Below, piece by piece: positions 35,990 through 46,415 of a stretch of DNA of 64,000 bases (within the stretch, counting starts at the first letter, position 1; each line of letters starts with the position of its first letter). A model generated the notes under the pieces. The model had not been told where the DNA came from. It was given only the letters and a program-made list of their open reading frames with translations, and ran no database searches. Source of the DNA: Thermococcus celer Vu 13 = JCM 8558 (GTDB lineage Archaea; Methanobacteriota_B; Thermococci; Thermococcales; Thermococcaceae); assembly GCF_002214365.1 (NCBI RefSeq), contig NZ_CP014854.1:1-64000 (forward strand). Reading direction: 5' to 3'. The translations under genes and the position numbers were made by a program.

Positions 35990-36198
35990 AGAACGTCCGG
36001 GTTTTAAAAGCGCTGGAGGATGGCCCCAAGACCATAAAAGAAATCGCTGAGGCCACGAAGCTTTCGGAGGCGGAGGTAAGGAGGTACCTCCTCCGTTTCG
36101 CGGAAGGGGGTAAGGTGGAGAGCTATCAGAAGGAAGGAAAGATTTTCTGGAAGATAAAGGAGCCCAGCGAGGCCGAGGAGGAGTTCAAGTACGTTTGA
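35986..36198 (+). CDS. Small winged-helix regulator
   Basis: 70 residues that form one winged helix-turn-helix domain (LKALEDGPKTIKEIAEATKL-SEAEVRRYLLRF then a wing). Proteins of this size in archaea act as transcription factors. Translationally coupled to the zinc-ribbon gene by a 4-bp overlap. No effector domain is present. Confidence 0.7.
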   Translation: MKNVRVLKALEDGPKTIKEIAEATKLSEAEVRRYLLRFAEGGKVESYQKEGKIFWKIKEPSEAEEEFKYV

Positions 36199-36280
36199 AC
36201 TTTCTTTTCTCGTCCTCTGAGAACCATCGGATGACTGAAAAAGCAAGTAGATAATAACAGGATAGAAAAGAGAAAGGAGT

Positions 36281-37075
36281 TCAGGCCTTCTTGGCCTTCT
36301 CCCAGTACTCGTTGAACTTGCCTTCGAAGAGGGCCTTAACGCGGAAGTCCTTGATCCATATCTGGGTCTCGTAGTTGAAGTACCTCGCCGCCATGTCCTC
36401 GAGGGCGAAGAAGACCTCATCGTCGCAGATGAGCATCGGGAGCTCAAGCTTGTCGATTATCCTGAGCTCGAGCTTGCCCTGTTTGTAGTAGTCCAGTATC
36501 TTAGAGGAGCTGAGCCTGTGGTAGACGTTCTCGGTGACGATTATCTTCGCCTTGGCCCCGTTGTCGATGGCCTTTATGAGGTCGTTTTCGAGGTTGATGG
36601 CGATGTAACCGTCGTCGGCGAGTAGTATCTGGTCCTTGACGCCCTCGAACATCTCCTTGGTCTTGAGGGTGGCGTTCCTTATTCCCCTGACGACCCAGAC
36701 CCTCTCGACGCCGTATTTCGGAATCTCGGTCTCGATGAGCGGGCTCATTAGCTCGAGGAGTTCCTCCTTGGCCTTCTTCTTGGCCTCGAGTTCCTCCTTG
36801 ACGCGCTCCTGCCACTCCTCGATGAACTTCTCGAGGATGTTCTCCGGGTGCACCGGCCTGTACTTGTTGACCTTGCCGGGCTGGCTTATGGCGAAGCCCT
36901 TCTTCTCAAGGCTCCGGAGGACGTCGTAGGTCCTCGGGGCCGGAACCTCGGAGACGCTGGCGAGCTCGGCGGGCGTCAGGACTCCAAAGCCAACCAGTGC
37001 CACGTACGCCCTTGCCTCGTAGAGGTTCAACTCAAAGTGCTCCTGAAGGAGCTCAACCATCCTGTCCTTAACCAT
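36281..37075 (-). CDS. trmBL2: TrmBL2, abundant chromatin protein of the TrmB family
   Basis: A 264-residue TrmB-family protein. The N-terminal winged helix (AELASVSEVPAPRTYDVLRSLEKKGF) is followed by a coiled coil (KEELEAKKKAKEELLELM) and a phospholipase-D-like C-terminal domain. In Thermococcales the homologue next to reverse gyrase is TrmBL2, which coats DNA and represses genes non-specifically, rather than sugar-responsive TrmB; the adjacency here fits that. The ATG at 37075 has GGTGG 6 nt upstream. A TATA-like string at 37121-37130 (AAATTTATAT, minus strand) gives a short leader. Confidence 0.9.
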   Translation of the reverse strand: MVKDRMVELLQEHFELNLYEARAYVALVGFGVLTPAELASVSEVPAPRTYDVLRSLEKKGFAISQPGKVNKYRPVHPENILEKFIEEWQERVKEELEAKKKAKEELLELMSPLIETEIPKYGVERVWVVRGIRNATLKTKEMFEGVKDQILLADDGYIAINLENDLIKAIDNGAKAKIIVTENVYHRLSSSKILDYYKQGKLELRIIDKLELPMLICDDEVFFALEDMAARYFNYETQIWIKDFRVKALFEGKFNEYWEKAKKA

Positions 37076-37455
37076 GTTTACCACCACCGTATTTTCTATT
37101 TCTGTTTGGGGCTTCATCCCATATAAATTTTTTCCATAGGTGCTTAGTGTGCGGGGTTATGCCCCTTTGATTATCCGGGCATGACTCTGCCAAATATTAC
37201 CCGGATTGCATAGACATACAAAGGGGTTACTACTGAATAGATTTTAAAATTTTTGGTTTTACTGGGGAGCAAAATTTATGGGGGCCGTCGGGCCCTCAGA
37301 CGGACAGGACATGATAAATTATGGGAACATCATGTAATCTTTTTCTGGATCTTTCCCCCTATTGTGTACCATAAACCGAACAAAATGACATAATTTAAAA
37401 CCAATACCATCCACTTCCCGAAGAGATAAAAACCTCGACGGGAAATGGAAAGAAT
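37076..37455. other. Intergenic region between reverse gyrase and trmBL2
   Basis: 380 bp without a gene. The trmBL2 promoter lies at its left end (TATA at 37121-37130 on the minus strand). The remaining AT-rich sequence contains GC-rich blocks such as GGGGGCCGTCGGGCCC near 37279-37294, which could fold into a hairpin (terminator or other structure). No ORF of significance and no tRNA. Confidence 0.6.
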
Positions 37456-40400
37456 TCACCCCAGGTATTCCCTTATCTCCCCGTAGAGCCTTCCCAGAAC
37501 CTCCTGGTAATCGGCCTTCCCGTCCTCGATGAGGTCCATGGTCTCCTCGAGCTCCCTCGTCTTCTCCTCGCTGACGAGGTCTTTATATTTGCTTATGAGG
37601 TAGTGGTAGACCTTGATGCCCTGCTCTGTCGGTACGAGCTTCTTCCGTCCGCGGGTCTCGATGACGTAGTACCGCCTCACGAGCGTCTCGACTATCTTCG
37701 CGTAGGTCGAGGGCCTTCCTATCCCCCGCTCCTTCATCAGGGCTATGACATCTCCCTGACTGTAGAGCGGGACCTTGGGCGCCTTCCACCTCTTGGACTC
37801 GACGACCTTCAACCTCGCTCCGGGTTCGAGCCTCGGTAGTTGCCTGAAGGGCGGGGAGCGGAGCTTCGTCCACCCGTCCTCAAGAACCTCAACGTACCCC
37901 TCGAGTTCAACCTTCCCGACTCCCGCGTTGATGAGGGCCTTCTCCATGAGGAGCTTCGCCGCCTTCATCTGGCCCGTCATGAAGCGGCGGAATATCATGT
38001 CGTAGAGGCGGTAGTGGTTCCTGGTGAGGTTCTTGGGGAGCTGGATAACGCCGTCACGGATCAACTGCATCAGTCTCCCGGTATCTATCGGCCGCGTTGG
38101 CCTTATGGCCTCGTGGGTTCCCTCCTCCCCCCAGTGGCGCGGTTTGAAGTACTCCTCGCCGAGTTCCCCGGTGATGTACTCCTTGGCTACCTCTATTCCG
38201 GTGTTGCTGACGTGCGTGCTGTCGGTGCGGTGATACGTGCAGTTATGGGACACGGCGCCGTTTGCTATGAAGTTCCCGGTTGTGGTTGTGAAATCGTAGA
38301 GCTTGCCGGTGTAACGAGTTTCCCTCACCTCGGAGACCTCAACCCAGGTTACGTTGGCCTCAACGAGTGAGCGCAGATATTCCTTGATCTCTCCGTCTTC
38401 CGCGTAACTTAGAACCCTCACGAGTTTATCCCGGGGAACATTTCCGGGCTTTTTCAACCAGTTCCAGACGTCTATGCCCTCCTCCCTAAGTATTTTGACC
38501 TTGACCCCTTCGGGGAATCCAAGGTTTTTGATAACGTTCCCGACGGGTATGAGGTCTGACTCCATGGACTTCCTCGTTCCCCTGTATGCGGAGTAAGCTT
38601 CCTCAAACTGCTTCCGTCTTATTCTTAGGTGGGGGTATATCTTTTCCTTAAAGGCTCCAAGACTGCGGTTGCTTATCGTGAGATCCCAGCCACCTCTTCT
38701 CCCGTTCTCTCTCAGGTAGTTGAGGATACCTATACGATACAGGTAAACGCTTAGTCTTTTGAGAACGTCCCCTCGCTTTGAGGTGAGAATCACCCTGAGG
38801 TCAACGCCTCTTTTATCGTGTAGCAGGGAGAACGTTCCGTCCGTATCGAAGTAGCCTGCCATCATGGCGTTCATCATGTTCTCGGGGATCGTGAAGATAA
38901 TCGGATGGAGTTCACCGGAACGGGCCCCGAGACGCCTGAAAACTTCCGCCAAAATTGAGTTTGAAAAGCCCACCTGGTTCGTAGTCTCGAAGACGTGAAG
39001 GAAAGGAAACGTTTGCTCGAGGCTCTCCTTCACCCCTTTGAGGGGAGTCTGAGAAATGAGGACCTTGCTTCCCCTCAGTGTTCCGTCCCCCAGGACAAGT
39101 CCAAAGATGTACCAGAAGTTCTCATCAAGTTTAAAGTTTGGAATCCTCTTGCTTCCGGTCCTCTGGCGGTAGAGAGAGCGGACGTGGGGCTCGTATCCAT
39201 TGACTCCCCACTCAAGGAGTTTCTTCAGAGGGACGACGCGGTTACGGAGGTATTTATATTTGGTGCTGGTTTTTATCCTCTCCCTGATGAGGGGGGCGAT
39301 TTTTGAATCGAAGTATTCTTTCTCGAGCTCAACCATAACGTCGGTGATTTTCAGTTCAACGAGCATCCGAAGGAGGGTGTACTCCTCCTTTCCGGGATGC
39401 CCCGTATTGTACGCGAAGGCAACGTAGTCACCGGGTTTTATGTTCTTCGCGGAAACCCATCCGAGTTTTCCGTCCCTGATAACGAGGAGCCCATGGTCGG
39501 GAGTCGCCTTTATTTCGTGACCGTTCTTGAGCTTCAGGATCTTCAAAGGTCCATTCCAGTTGATTTCCCAGAATTCCGTCGCTTCGGCGTTTTTAACCTT
39601 TAGCCCGTTGATCCCCAGGAGATTCCCTTCCCCGCCTTTAACTGCAGTCTCAATGCTCATTATCCTTCCATCGGCCATGCTAACTACCGTATCGGGCGTA
39701 ACGCAGAGACCTGCCTCGAACAGGTCCTGAGCCAGCCTCATCGTCTCCGGCGCCGAGAGCTTCAGGAAGGTCGAGGCGTCCTTCAGCATCTCGTCGGTGG
39801 TGTATGGGGGCATTGGATTGAGCTCTCGCTCCTCAAGCCGAACATCCTCCACCGTCACGTACTCGGGGAGCTCGACGTTCTTGCCGTCCTTTCCGAGTTC
39901 AACCGTCAACTGGAGGCCGTTCTCAAGGGTCAGGCCGAGGAAGTAGACCTCGCTCTCCGTGAACTCTTTATACCTCTCGATTATCCAGCCCAGGACGGGC
40001 GTCTGGACCCTCCCGGCGGAGAGGTTGTGGTTCTCGAAGACCCTCTGGAGTTCCTGGCTCAGCTCGAAGCCTATCCACCTGTCCTCTATGCGCCTCACTA
40101 TCTGGGCGTTGACGCGGCCCTCGTTTACCTCTCTCGCCTCCTCGATGGCCTTCAGTATCGCGGGCCTCGTGACCTCGTGGAACTCTATACGCTTGATGTT
40201 GGGCGCGTAGGGGCCGAGCACGTTCCTTATGTCCCAAGCTATCTTCTCCCCCTCGGTATCAGGGTCGGTAGCTATGAGTATCTCGTCGACCTCCTGCGCG
40301 AGCTCCCGCATCGCTTTAACGTTCTCGAGGGCGTCGCGGACGTTCCTGCTTCCACACCGCGGGCACACCCCCTTCTCCTCCCAGTCGACGAACTGATGCC

Positions 40401-42585
40401 CGCAGTCCCGACAGCGCTTGATGGTGTCGTAGACGGGAACGAACCTCATAACCCCGTCTCTCTCCTCTGTCAGGACGCCGTGGTAGCCCTCGTTCGTCAC
40501 GAGGTCGAACATGTGCCCGCCACTGGCGAGGATCGTCAGCATCACCTTCCCTATGCTCACCTCGTAGGCGACCAAATCCCCTATCCTCGTCTTGCTGGGC
40601 CGGCCGAAGAAGTTGGCTATCGTCCGGGCCTTGTTCGGACTCTCTACTATCATGAGGGCGGACTTCACGAGGTCCTTTACCTTCGAGCTTATCTTGCCCT
40701 CCATGACGAGCCTGACCTTCTCCCTGTCCTCGTCTATCTCCCTGAGAACCCCGTCGAGGTCGAGCTCCTCGAAGGGAAGCATCTTGAACTCCGTGAAGCG
40801 CCAGCGCATCTGCCGCACGAGGCCGTTGAAGACCTTCTCGTTGTCCACTATGAGGACGCTCAGCCCCTTGGTGATTCCACCGGCGAAGAGCCTGCTCGTC
40901 CTCCCCGTGGCCTGGATGTAGGTCCTCACATCCGGAATCTCTATGTACCACTTTCCACCCTCTTCCTTCACGCTGACGAAGGGGTCCTCGGCGAGTTTCC
41001 TGAGAACCTCCTCGTCCTTGAGCGCACTCCTGAGGAAATCGACGAGCTCGCGGAAAACGTCGAGGACGTGGTTGTGGAAAGCGTTCTCCATCGGGAGACC
41101 CTCCGCGAGGGCCTCCTCGATCTTTAAAAGCTCGAACTGCGGGATGTTGCGGATGAGGCGCCTCAACCTCGCGTGGAGCCTCTCGGCTTTCTTCCTGTCC
41201 TCGTCGCCCAGGAAGTCCATTATCTCGCTCAGTAACCCGAGGGAGCGGTATATCGTCGGTCTCTCCAGATCCATGCCGAAGCGGAACTTCGGAACCCCCG
41301 TGAAGACCGCGTAGCGTATGAGATGAGGTAGATCAAGCCCCCTGACGAGGGAGCCGTAGTAGGTGGCGGAACCTATGAGGTAGTCGGCCTCACCGTTCTC
41401 GAACCGCTCTATCGCCTTTTTGTTCTTCGAGCTGACGAGCTCTATCCTAAAGCCCCTCTCGCGGAGATAGGCGGCCAGCTCCTCGGCGTAGCTCAACCCC
41501 TGATCCACGGGCGTGAAGATTATCCCGCCCTTTCCGAGCCTCGCGAGGAGCTCCTCTACGTGCTCTTTTATGCCCTTATCCGGCTTTAGGTAGGTATCAA
41601 CGACGTTCCTGAGGGCCGAGCGGCCGCTCCCGACCTCGAAGCCGAGGAGTTCGCGGTAGAGCTTTATCCTGTCGCCCCTCGCGGAACCGGTCGCCGAGGC
41701 GATTATCATGATGCCTATATCGTTCCTGGCCTTGAACTCATCTATCTCCCGCTGGAGCTTCGATATCTCCGCGTTCAGCTCCCTGAGTTTCTCCTCCCCA
41801 TCCTTGGCGCGGCCGTTCAGGTATCTGCTCATCTCCCTTTTCAGGCGGATTATCTCCCAGGCCTTCGCTATTACCTCATCGTCGAAGCCGAGGAGGTGGA
41901 GGGAGCGGTCTATGTTCTTGCTGGCCTTCAGGAAGGCGTCTACGTCGTCGACGAAGATGAAGTCGAAGTGCCTCCCGTCGAGAACCTCGTCGTACTTCCT
42001 CGCGAGCCACTGGGCGCTGGTGACGAGTACGTCGTAGTCCCCGTTCTGGATCTTCGCCAGCATCTCCTCCTTCTCCCTCTTGCGGAGGTTGCCGTGGTAG
42101 TAGGCGAGGTTGACCTCGACGCCCGCCCTCTCAACTATCGCCTCGATTTTCTTAACCGTCTGGATGACGAGCGGCGTCGTGGGGACGACTATGTAGCTCT
42201 TCTTCCCCCTCGTGGCGTGCCAGACGGCCATGACGGCCCCGAAGGTGCTCTTGCCCATTCCGGTGGGGGCTATGATGGAAAAGCTCCTCCCCTTGAGTAG
42301 ACGCTTCACCCACGTCCGCTGGGCGCTCCAGAAGGTGAAGCCCGTGGCCTTCCTGAAGAAGTCCTCGACCTCCCTCAATCCTTTCTCGAGGGAGTGTATC
42401 CTCTCCCACTCCTTGAGGGTGCCTTTAAGTTGGAGGGCGTTCCTAACGCCCGTGACGAGGTCAAAATAGGAATCAGCGTGAACGGGTTCATCGAGGCAAT
42501 CGTCGCACGGGTTCTTGAGGTAGAGCCTCTCGTCGGAGATCCTGCCGAAGCAGTTCGGGCACATCTCGCGGTAAATCGCCTTCAT
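37456..42585 (-). CDS. rgy: Reverse gyrase precursor with intein
   Basis: Introduces positive supercoils in DNA, the marker enzyme of hyperthermophiles. The precursor has 1709 codons. N-terminal zinc finger CPNC...CDDC (9-30), helicase-like domain with Walker [12 protein letters not shown] and VDDVDAF, second zinc finger [20 protein letters not shown], and a type IA topoisomerase domain. A 488-residue intein (38242..39705) begins at residue 961. After splicing a 1221-residue enzyme is left with the catalytic tyrosine two residues after the splice junction (CTYHRTDS). The start ATG follows GGTGGGAAG. It lies just ahead of trmBL2 on the same strand, as in related species. Confidence 0.96.
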   Translation of the reverse strand: MKAIYREMCPNCFGRISDERLYLKNPCDDCLDEPVHADSYFDLVTGVRNALQLKGTLKEWERIHSLEKGLREVEDFFRKATGFTFWSAQRTWVKRLLKGRSFSIIAPTGMGKSTFGAVMAVWHATRGKKSYIVVPTTPLVIQTVKKIEAIVERAGVEVNLAYYHGNLRKREKEEMLAKIQNGDYDVLVTSAQWLARKYDEVLDGRHFDFIFVDDVDAFLKASKNIDRSLHLLGFDDEVIAKAWEIIRLKREMSRYLNGRAKDGEEKLRELNAEISKLQREIDEFKARNDIGIMIIASATGSARGDRIKLYRELLGFEVGSGRSALRNVVDTYLKPDKGIKEHVEELLARLGKGGIIFTPVDQGLSYAEELAAYLRERGFRIELVSSKNKKAIERFENGEADYLIGSATYYGSLVRGLDLPHLIRYAVFTGVPKFRFGMDLERPTIYRSLGLLSEIMDFLGDEDRKKAERLHARLRRLIRNIPQFELLKIEEALAEGLPMENAFHNHVLDVFRELVDFLRSALKDEEVLRKLAEDPFVSVKEEGGKWYIEIPDVRTYIQATGRTSRLFAGGITKGLSVLIVDNEKVFNGLVRQMRWRFTEFKMLPFEELDLDGVLREIDEDREKVRLVMEGKISSKVKDLVKSALMIVESPNKARTIANFFGRPSKTRIGDLVAYEVSIGKVMLTILASGGHMFDLVTNEGYHGVLTEERDGVMRFVPVYDTIKRCRDCGHQFVDWEEKGVCPRCGSRNVRDALENVKAMRELAQEVDEILIATDPDTEGEKIAWDIRNVLGPYAPNIKRIEFHEVTRPAILKAIEEAREVNEGRVNAQIVRRIEDRWIGFELSQELQRVFENHNLSAGRVQTPVLGWIIERYKEFTESEVYFLGLTLENGLQLTVELGKDGKNVELPEYVTVEDVRLEERELNPMPPYTTDEMLKDASTFLKLSAPETMRLAQDLFEAGLCVTPDTVVSMADGRIMSIETAVKGGEGNLLGINGLKVKNAEATEFWEINWNGPLKILKLKNGHEIKATPDHGLLVIRDGKLGWVSAKNIKPGDYVAFAYNTGHPGKEEYTLLRMLVELKITDVMVELEKEYFDSKIAPLIRERIKTSTKYKYLRNRVVPLKKLLEWGVNGYEPHVRSLYRQRTGSKRIPNFKLDENFWYIFGLVLGDGTLRGSKVLISQTPLKGVKESLEQTFPFLHVFETTNQVGFSNSILAEVFRRLGARSGELHPIIFTIPENMMNAMMAGYFDTDGTFSLLHDKRGVDLRVILTSKRGDVLKRLSVYLYRIGILNYLRENGRRGGWDLTISNRSLGAFKEKIYPHLRIRRKQFEEAYSAYRGTRKSMESDLIPVGNVIKNLGFPEGVKVKILREEGIDVWNWLKKPGNVPRDKLVRVLSYAEDGEIKEYLRSLVEANVTWVEVSEVRETRYTGKLYDFTTTTGNFIANGAVSHNCTYHRTDSTHVSNTGIEVAKEYITGELGEEYFKPRHWGEEGTHEAIRPTRPIDTGRLMQLIRDGVIQLPKNLTRNHYRLYDMIFRRFMTGQMKAAKLLMEKALINAGVGKVELEGYVEVLEDGWTKLRSPPFRQLPRLEPGARLKVVESKRWKAPKVPLYSQGDVIALMKERGIGRPSTYAKIVETLVRRYYVIETRGRKKLVPTEQGIKVYHYLISKYKDLVSEEKTRELEETMDLIEDGKADYQEVLGRLYGEIREYLG
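38242..39705 (-). mobile_element. Mini-intein with LAGLIDADG homing endonuclease in reverse gyrase
   Basis: 488 codons. Cys1 starts the intein ([10 protein letters not shown]), and it ends with VSHN; the first extein residue after it is Cys, so both nucleophiles for protein splicing are present. The DOD endonuclease core has two LAGLIDADG-type motifs, [12 protein letters not shown] and [13 protein letters not shown], with both acidic residues intact, so the homing enzyme may be active. The insertion point is in the active-site motif TYHRTDS of the topoisomerase, which makes splicing essential for function. The intein is uninterrupted. Confidence 0.95.
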
Positions 42586-42624
42586 CTTCCCACCCTCTGG
42601 GTTTCCATCTGGGGTTGAAGGGAT

Positions 42625-43167
42625 TTATAAGGGTTTTTGGAGGGTCGCCTCGAGCTCCCTCAGCTCGTCCTCGAGCCTCGCCGAGAGCTCGTAGTCGCTG
42701 AAGACGTGTCTGTACTCCTCGAGGACCTCCTCAAGGACGTGGAGGGCCTCCATCCTGCCCGTCTTTTCCACGAGCTTCAGGGCCCTTCTGAACAGCCTGG
42801 CGACCTCGCTTCCGCTCTCGTCCGTACTGAGGGAGAACCTCAGCTCCTTTAACGTAACGTCGAGCGCCAGATCGGGCACTTCAGCCAGAAACTCCATGGC
42901 GACCGACTCGGGGAAGAGCTCCGCGTGCCTGTCGAAGCTCTCGAAGTAGAACCCCTTCTCGTATGCCGTCCTCACGGCGGCCACATGCTTGCAGTCTCCA
43001 CCGAGCGGGCAGGTACAGCTGTTCTCACCTGTTGAGAGGTCGAGCTCGACGTAGTACGGATACGTGCCCAGAACCTTGGAGAAGAGCCTGTTTCCATGTT
43101 TGACTACCCAGAGAACCTTTCCCGCCCTGTAATAGCGCTCCCCCTTTTTGAGGGTCTTCTCGTCCAT
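42625..43167 (-). CDS. SWIM zinc-finger protein
   Basis: A 180-residue protein with a SWIM motif, CTCPLGGDCKHVAAV (CxC...CxH), in residues 50-66. SWIM domains bind DNA or protein, often with recombination or helicase enzymes. The rest is helical and acidic (LEEVLEEYRHVF, ELRELEATLQ). It lies 39 bp upstream of reverse gyrase on the same strand, so the two may be co-expressed (inference). The start was put at MDEKTLKKGERYYRAG; a GTG three codons earlier is possible. Confidence 0.75.
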   Translation of the reverse strand: MDEKTLKKGERYYRAGKVLWVVKHGNRLFSKVLGTYPYYVELDLSTGENSCTCPLGGDCKHVAAVRTAYEKGFYFESFDRHAELFPESVAMEFLAEVPDLALDVTLKELRFSLSTDESGSEVARLFRRALKLVEKTGRMEALHVLEEVLEEYRHVFSDYELSARLEDELRELEATLQKPL

Positions 43168-43270
43168 GGCGCTCACGCTGGGGCTTTGGGCAGCTTCGAT
43201 TTAAGCCTTTCGTAAGCCCCTTAACCGCAACCGTTTTATTCCCCGATGAGCACTATACCTGGTGGTGACC

Positions 43271-43504
43271 ATGGACGTTTTTGAGCTCGCGAGGCGCTAT
43301 CACGATGAGCTTGGCGTGGAGGAGCCGAGCATGGCCACTATGGCGGCGGAGTTCTTCGACGACCTCGGGCTTAAGATGGCGGAGTTCCTCAAGGGAGAGG
43401 GCTACGCGGTGATAAGCACGAAGTTCGTGGACTACGACAAGAGCCTCGTCCTCGACGTGACAAAAGGGGAGAAGAGGTTCGAGATAACGCTCCGCAAGAG
43501 CTAA
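43271..43504 (+). CDS. Small conserved hypothetical protein
   Basis: 77 residues (MDVFELARRYHDELG...), starting after GGTGGTGACC. It has an alpha/beta arrangement with strands at GYAVISTKFVDY and LVLDVTKG. Related short proteins are known to me only as hypothetical Thermococcales proteins. It ends 4 bp into the end of the convergent DUF4139 gene. Confidence 0.55.
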   Translation: MDVFELARRYHDELGVEEPSMATMAAEFFDDLGLKMAEFLKGEGYAVISTKFVDYDKSLVLDVTKGEKRFEITLRKS

Positions 43505-44811
43505 TAGCGGTTCTCGTAGTCGAAGACTATCTCCTTCTTTTCTCCCGGGTTGACCGTGACCCTGAACTCGACGTACCCCTGGGTCTCGTCGATGGGTTCG
43601 ACGCTCGAGCTCAGGATCCTCCCCAACTTGTGGTGTCTGACGATGACCGTCCTGCTCTCGTTTCCGAGGTTCTCGATGGTTACTTTGATCTTGTAGTAGG
43701 CGTAATGGTCGCCGTGTTTCTCCTGGAGAACGGTGGTGCTTCCCTGGAGGTCGTAGTCCCTGCCGATGCCTATCCTCAGCGTATCACCCTTGGGGGTGTG
43801 GTCTATAACCCGCTCACCGATGAGGAGCGCCCCGTCGTCCGTTTTCCTGTAAACCTCGACGATTCCTGCCGGAAGAACCTTCTCGGTCTTAAAGGATATC
43901 GACTCGTAGACGGGCCCCTCTCCGCCGTATGGCCAGCTCTCGTAGAGGTACTCCCTCTTGAAGGGCGCCTCGAAGTTTATGTACGGGTACATCATCGTGC
44001 TCGCCGGGTTGATGTCCGCTATTCCAAGCTTGTAGAGGTAGAACGCCTCCACCTTCTCCGGCCCACCAGCGTTGACGCTCTCGGCTCCCTTCTCCGCGAT
44101 GCTGTAGAGAACCCTCGGCTGGGGCAGATTCTGGTACAGCTGGACGTCGCCCGCGACCAGGAGAACCTTCGCGTCCCTGAACTCCTGGGCCGTGGGGTTG
44201 TTGAGGACTATGTAGCCGTAGAGGGTCGCGTTGTCGCCGACGTAGAGCTTGTACCTGCTTTCCCAGCTCATGTTCGCGACGCGGTAGGTTACGCTCACGT
44301 TGTACTTCCCGGCCTTCCCGGCCTGGAGAACAGCGTAAACGCTCGCCTTTCCCTCGAGGTTCTTGGCCTTGAAGTAGGCCACCTCGCCCGGGTTGATGAG
44401 GTAGTAGCCGTCCCCCTCTATCGCGATGTTCCCGTTCTTGAAGCCGAGGAACCTGCCCATCACCGTTTCGCCGCTCCTCAGCTTGACCTCGACCTCGCTT
44501 CCGATGTTCGAGGAGTAAACGTCTCCCCCCTGGCCCCTGCTGAAGACCCCGAGGACCTCAACTCCGGGGTCGAGCGGCCTGAGGGTAACCTCGGCGATGT
44601 TGAGCCCTGCGAGCTCGTTGAGGGGAACGTCGTTCATGCCCTCCTTGAGCTCAAAGCTCATGACCCTCTCAACGACCCCTATCTTGGCGGAGTTGTAGAG
44701 GACCACCGTTGTTTCGCTCCGCGAGGCCTCACCCGTATGGAAGGAAAAAACCGCCAGAATCACTATCAAGACTCCCGCGATACCCGCGAGGATTTTCTTC
44801 TTCACAGCCAT
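43501..44811 (-). CDS. Secreted DUF4139-type protein
   Basis: A 436-residue protein with an uncleaved or cleaved N-terminal hydrophobic segment (ILAGIAGVLIVILAVFSF), followed by a beta-rich extracellular part. The central region carries the DUF4139 pattern (SVTYRVANMSWESRYKLYVGDNATLYGYIVLNNPTAQEFRDAKVLLVAGDV), and the C-terminus YVEFRVTVNPGEKKEIVFDYE is an Ig-like strand set. DUF4139 proteins are associated with mucoidy or the cell envelope in bacteria; the archaeal role is unknown. The start ATG at 44811 has GGTG upstream. Confidence 0.75.
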   Translation of the reverse strand: MAVKKKILAGIAGVLIVILAVFSFHTGEASRSETTVVLYNSAKIGVVERVMSFELKEGMNDVPLNELAGLNIAEVTLRPLDPGVEVLGVFSRGQGGDVYSSNIGSEVEVKLRSGETVMGRFLGFKNGNIAIEGDGYYLINPGEVAYFKAKNLEGKASVYAVLQAGKAGKYNVSVTYRVANMSWESRYKLYVGDNATLYGYIVLNNPTAQEFRDAKVLLVAGDVQLYQNLPQPRVLYSIAEKGAESVNAGGPEKVEAFYLYKLGIADINPASTMMYPYINFEAPFKREYLYESWPYGGEGPVYESISFKTEKVLPAGIVEVYRKTDDGALLIGERVIDHTPKGDTLRIGIGRDYDLQGSTTVLQEKHGDHYAYYKIKVTIENLGNESRTVIVRHHKLGRILSSSVEPIDETQGYVEFRVTVNPGEKKEIVFDYENRY

Positions 44812-44960
44812 CACCGCTGATACTTTGGTTCTCAAGGTATTTATACCCAGGACATCGCTTCAAGTCCGTTGGAAGCGAAAGGAGAACAGAGGTTTGCAAA
44901 TGGAAACCCTTTTAACCACCCGGGCCGATTGAGAATCGTCAGGCTGATGGGGTGATTGGT

Positions 44961-45659
44961 ATGGACAGGATTGAGAAGGCTAAGGAGATCATCGAGAAGG
45001 CCAAGGCCGAGAACAGGCCGCTGGTCGAGCCCGAAGCCAAGGAGATACTCAAGCTCTACGGCGTCCCGGTTCCGGAGTTCAAGGTCGCGACCAACGAGGA
45101 GGAGGCCGTGAAGTTCGCCCGGGAGATAGGCTACCCGGTCGTCATGAAGATAGTCTCCCCGCAGATAATCCACAAGAGCGACGCCGGCGGTGTCAAGGTC
45201 AACATCAAGAGCGACGAGGAGGCGAGGGAAGCCTTCAGGACCATTATGGAGAATGCCAGAAACTACAAGCCCGACGCGGACCTCTGGGGCGTCATAGTCT
45301 ACAGGATGCTCCCGCTCGGCAAGGAGGTCATAGTCGGTATGATACGCGACCCGCAGTTCGGTCCGGCCATCATGTTCGGCCTCGGTGGAATCTTCGTCGA
45401 GATACTCAAGGACGTCTCCTTCAGGGTCGCCCCGATAACGAGGGAGGAAGCCCTCGACATGATAAAGGAGATAAAGGCTTATCCGATTTTAGCGGGGGCG
45501 CGCGGCGAGAAGCCCGTTGACATCGAGGCCCTGGCGGACATCATCGTCAAGGTCGGTGAGCTGGCCCTCGAGCTTCCGGAGATAAAGGAGCTCGACATCA
45601 ACCCGATCTTCGCCTACGAGGACTCCGCGGTCGCCGTCGACGCGAGGATGCTCCTCTGA
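44961..45659 (+). CDS. acdB: Acetyl-CoA synthetase (ADP-forming), beta subunit
   Basis: ATP-grasp subunit that makes ATP from ADP as acyl-CoA is turned into acid, a main energy step of peptide and sugar fermentation in Thermococcales. The 232-residue protein has ATP-grasp features: VVMKIVSPQIIHKSDAGGVKVN, EVIVGMIRDPQFGPAIMFGLGG and ELDINPIF. The alpha subunit is encoded elsewhere, as is usual in this order. The ATG follows GGGGTGAT; which acd paralogue it is cannot be settled here. Confidence 0.9.
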   Translation: MDRIEKAKEIIEKAKAENRPLVEPEAKEILKLYGVPVPEFKVATNEEEAVKFAREIGYPVVMKIVSPQIIHKSDAGGVKVNIKSDEEAREAFRTIMENARNYKPDADLWGVIVYRMLPLGKEVIVGMIRDPQFGPAIMFGLGGIFVEILKDVSFRVAPITREEALDMIKEIKAYPILAGARGEKPVDIEALADIIVKVGELALELPEIKELDINPIFAYEDSAVAVDARMLL

Positions 45660-45791
45660 GGGCTTGTTCTTTTCTCTTCCATGTTTCCTTGCCGTAGTTG
45701 CATTCGGGGCGGTTTATAGGGGCCATGTATAACGGCGGTTATATACTAACCATCGTTACAGGGCATGCGGACTTAATTGTCCTCTGAGAAG

Positions 45792-45884
45792 ATGACAGTG
45801 CCCGATAAGTCCATCCTTCCACGTGAGCCCGAGGGAATAGACGTCCCTGACTGGAATGACTTCCTGGAACTCCCGACGGGGTGA
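45792..45884 (+). CDS. Small ORF before the prepilin-peptidase-like gene
   Basis: 30 codons, MTVPDKSILPREPEGIDVPD followed by WNDFLELPTG. The ribosome binding site is weak (TGAGAAG directly before the ATG). Acidic and proline-rich, with no hydrophobic segment, so not a prepilin. It ends 34 bp before the prepilin-peptidase-like gene. It might be the 5' remnant of a longer gene. The flanking sequence 45660-45791 has no other features apart from a TTATATA string at 45737-45743. Confidence 0.3.
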   Translation: MTVPDKSILPREPEGIDVPDWNDFLELPTG

Positions 45885-45918
45885 GTTACCCCGTTGAATT
45901 TCCATTTAAGGTAACATA

Positions 45919-46373
45919 ATGATATTTCTGGGACTCATCTGGGCGATATCCGATCTCAGGTCCTACAAGATCAATCTCTTAACCGTGGTGTTCATGGGTC
46001 TGCCCCTGCTCAACGTCACCCTGAGAAGTATGGACTCCCCCGCCGCGGAGTGGGGGCTGCTGACGGGTTTCTTCCTCGGTTTCTACGACTGGGCGATAAC
46101 AAAACGATGGGCCTTCGGCGATTTTCTCATGATGACGGTTTACGGTGGCGCCCTTGGGCCGGTGGCGGTGCTGACGATATACCTGGCCTCGTGGGGACTG
46201 ATGCGGACGAGGATGTACATCAGCAACAAGGGCCAGCCGGCCCGTACTTCTTCGCGATCTTCATTCTGCTGTTCCCGTTGTGGGACGCGCTACTCCACTG
46301 GTCGGGCACGGATCCACGCGGAATCGAAGAGATGGCGCACGAAGTCCTCCGGTACCTGTTCACGATGCTGTGA
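45919..46373 (+). pseudogene. Frameshifted prepilin-peptidase-like (A24) membrane protein
   Basis: Residues from 45919 resemble a small aspartic prepilin peptidase: SDLRSYKINLL (first Asp) and FGDFLMM (second, GxGD-like) in separate membrane segments. Near 46235-46242 the coding frame jumps, after NKGQP, to GPYFFAIFILLFPLWDALLHW...EMAHEVLRYLFTML. One missing G in the GG of CCGGCCC explains the shift. The first frame alone would run on to 46578 with an unrelated tail. It may be a broken gene or a sequencing error. It lies against the end of the convergent HPr-kinase-like gene. Confidence 0.6.
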
Positions 46374-46415
46374 TTTCTTTCCATTCCCGGCACATGGCTA
46401 CACGTTGGCGAAGTT

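Noticed and set aside
40027-41127. 366-codon plus-strand frame inside reverse gyrase
   Set aside because: Shadow frame of a strongly conserved gene on the other strand.
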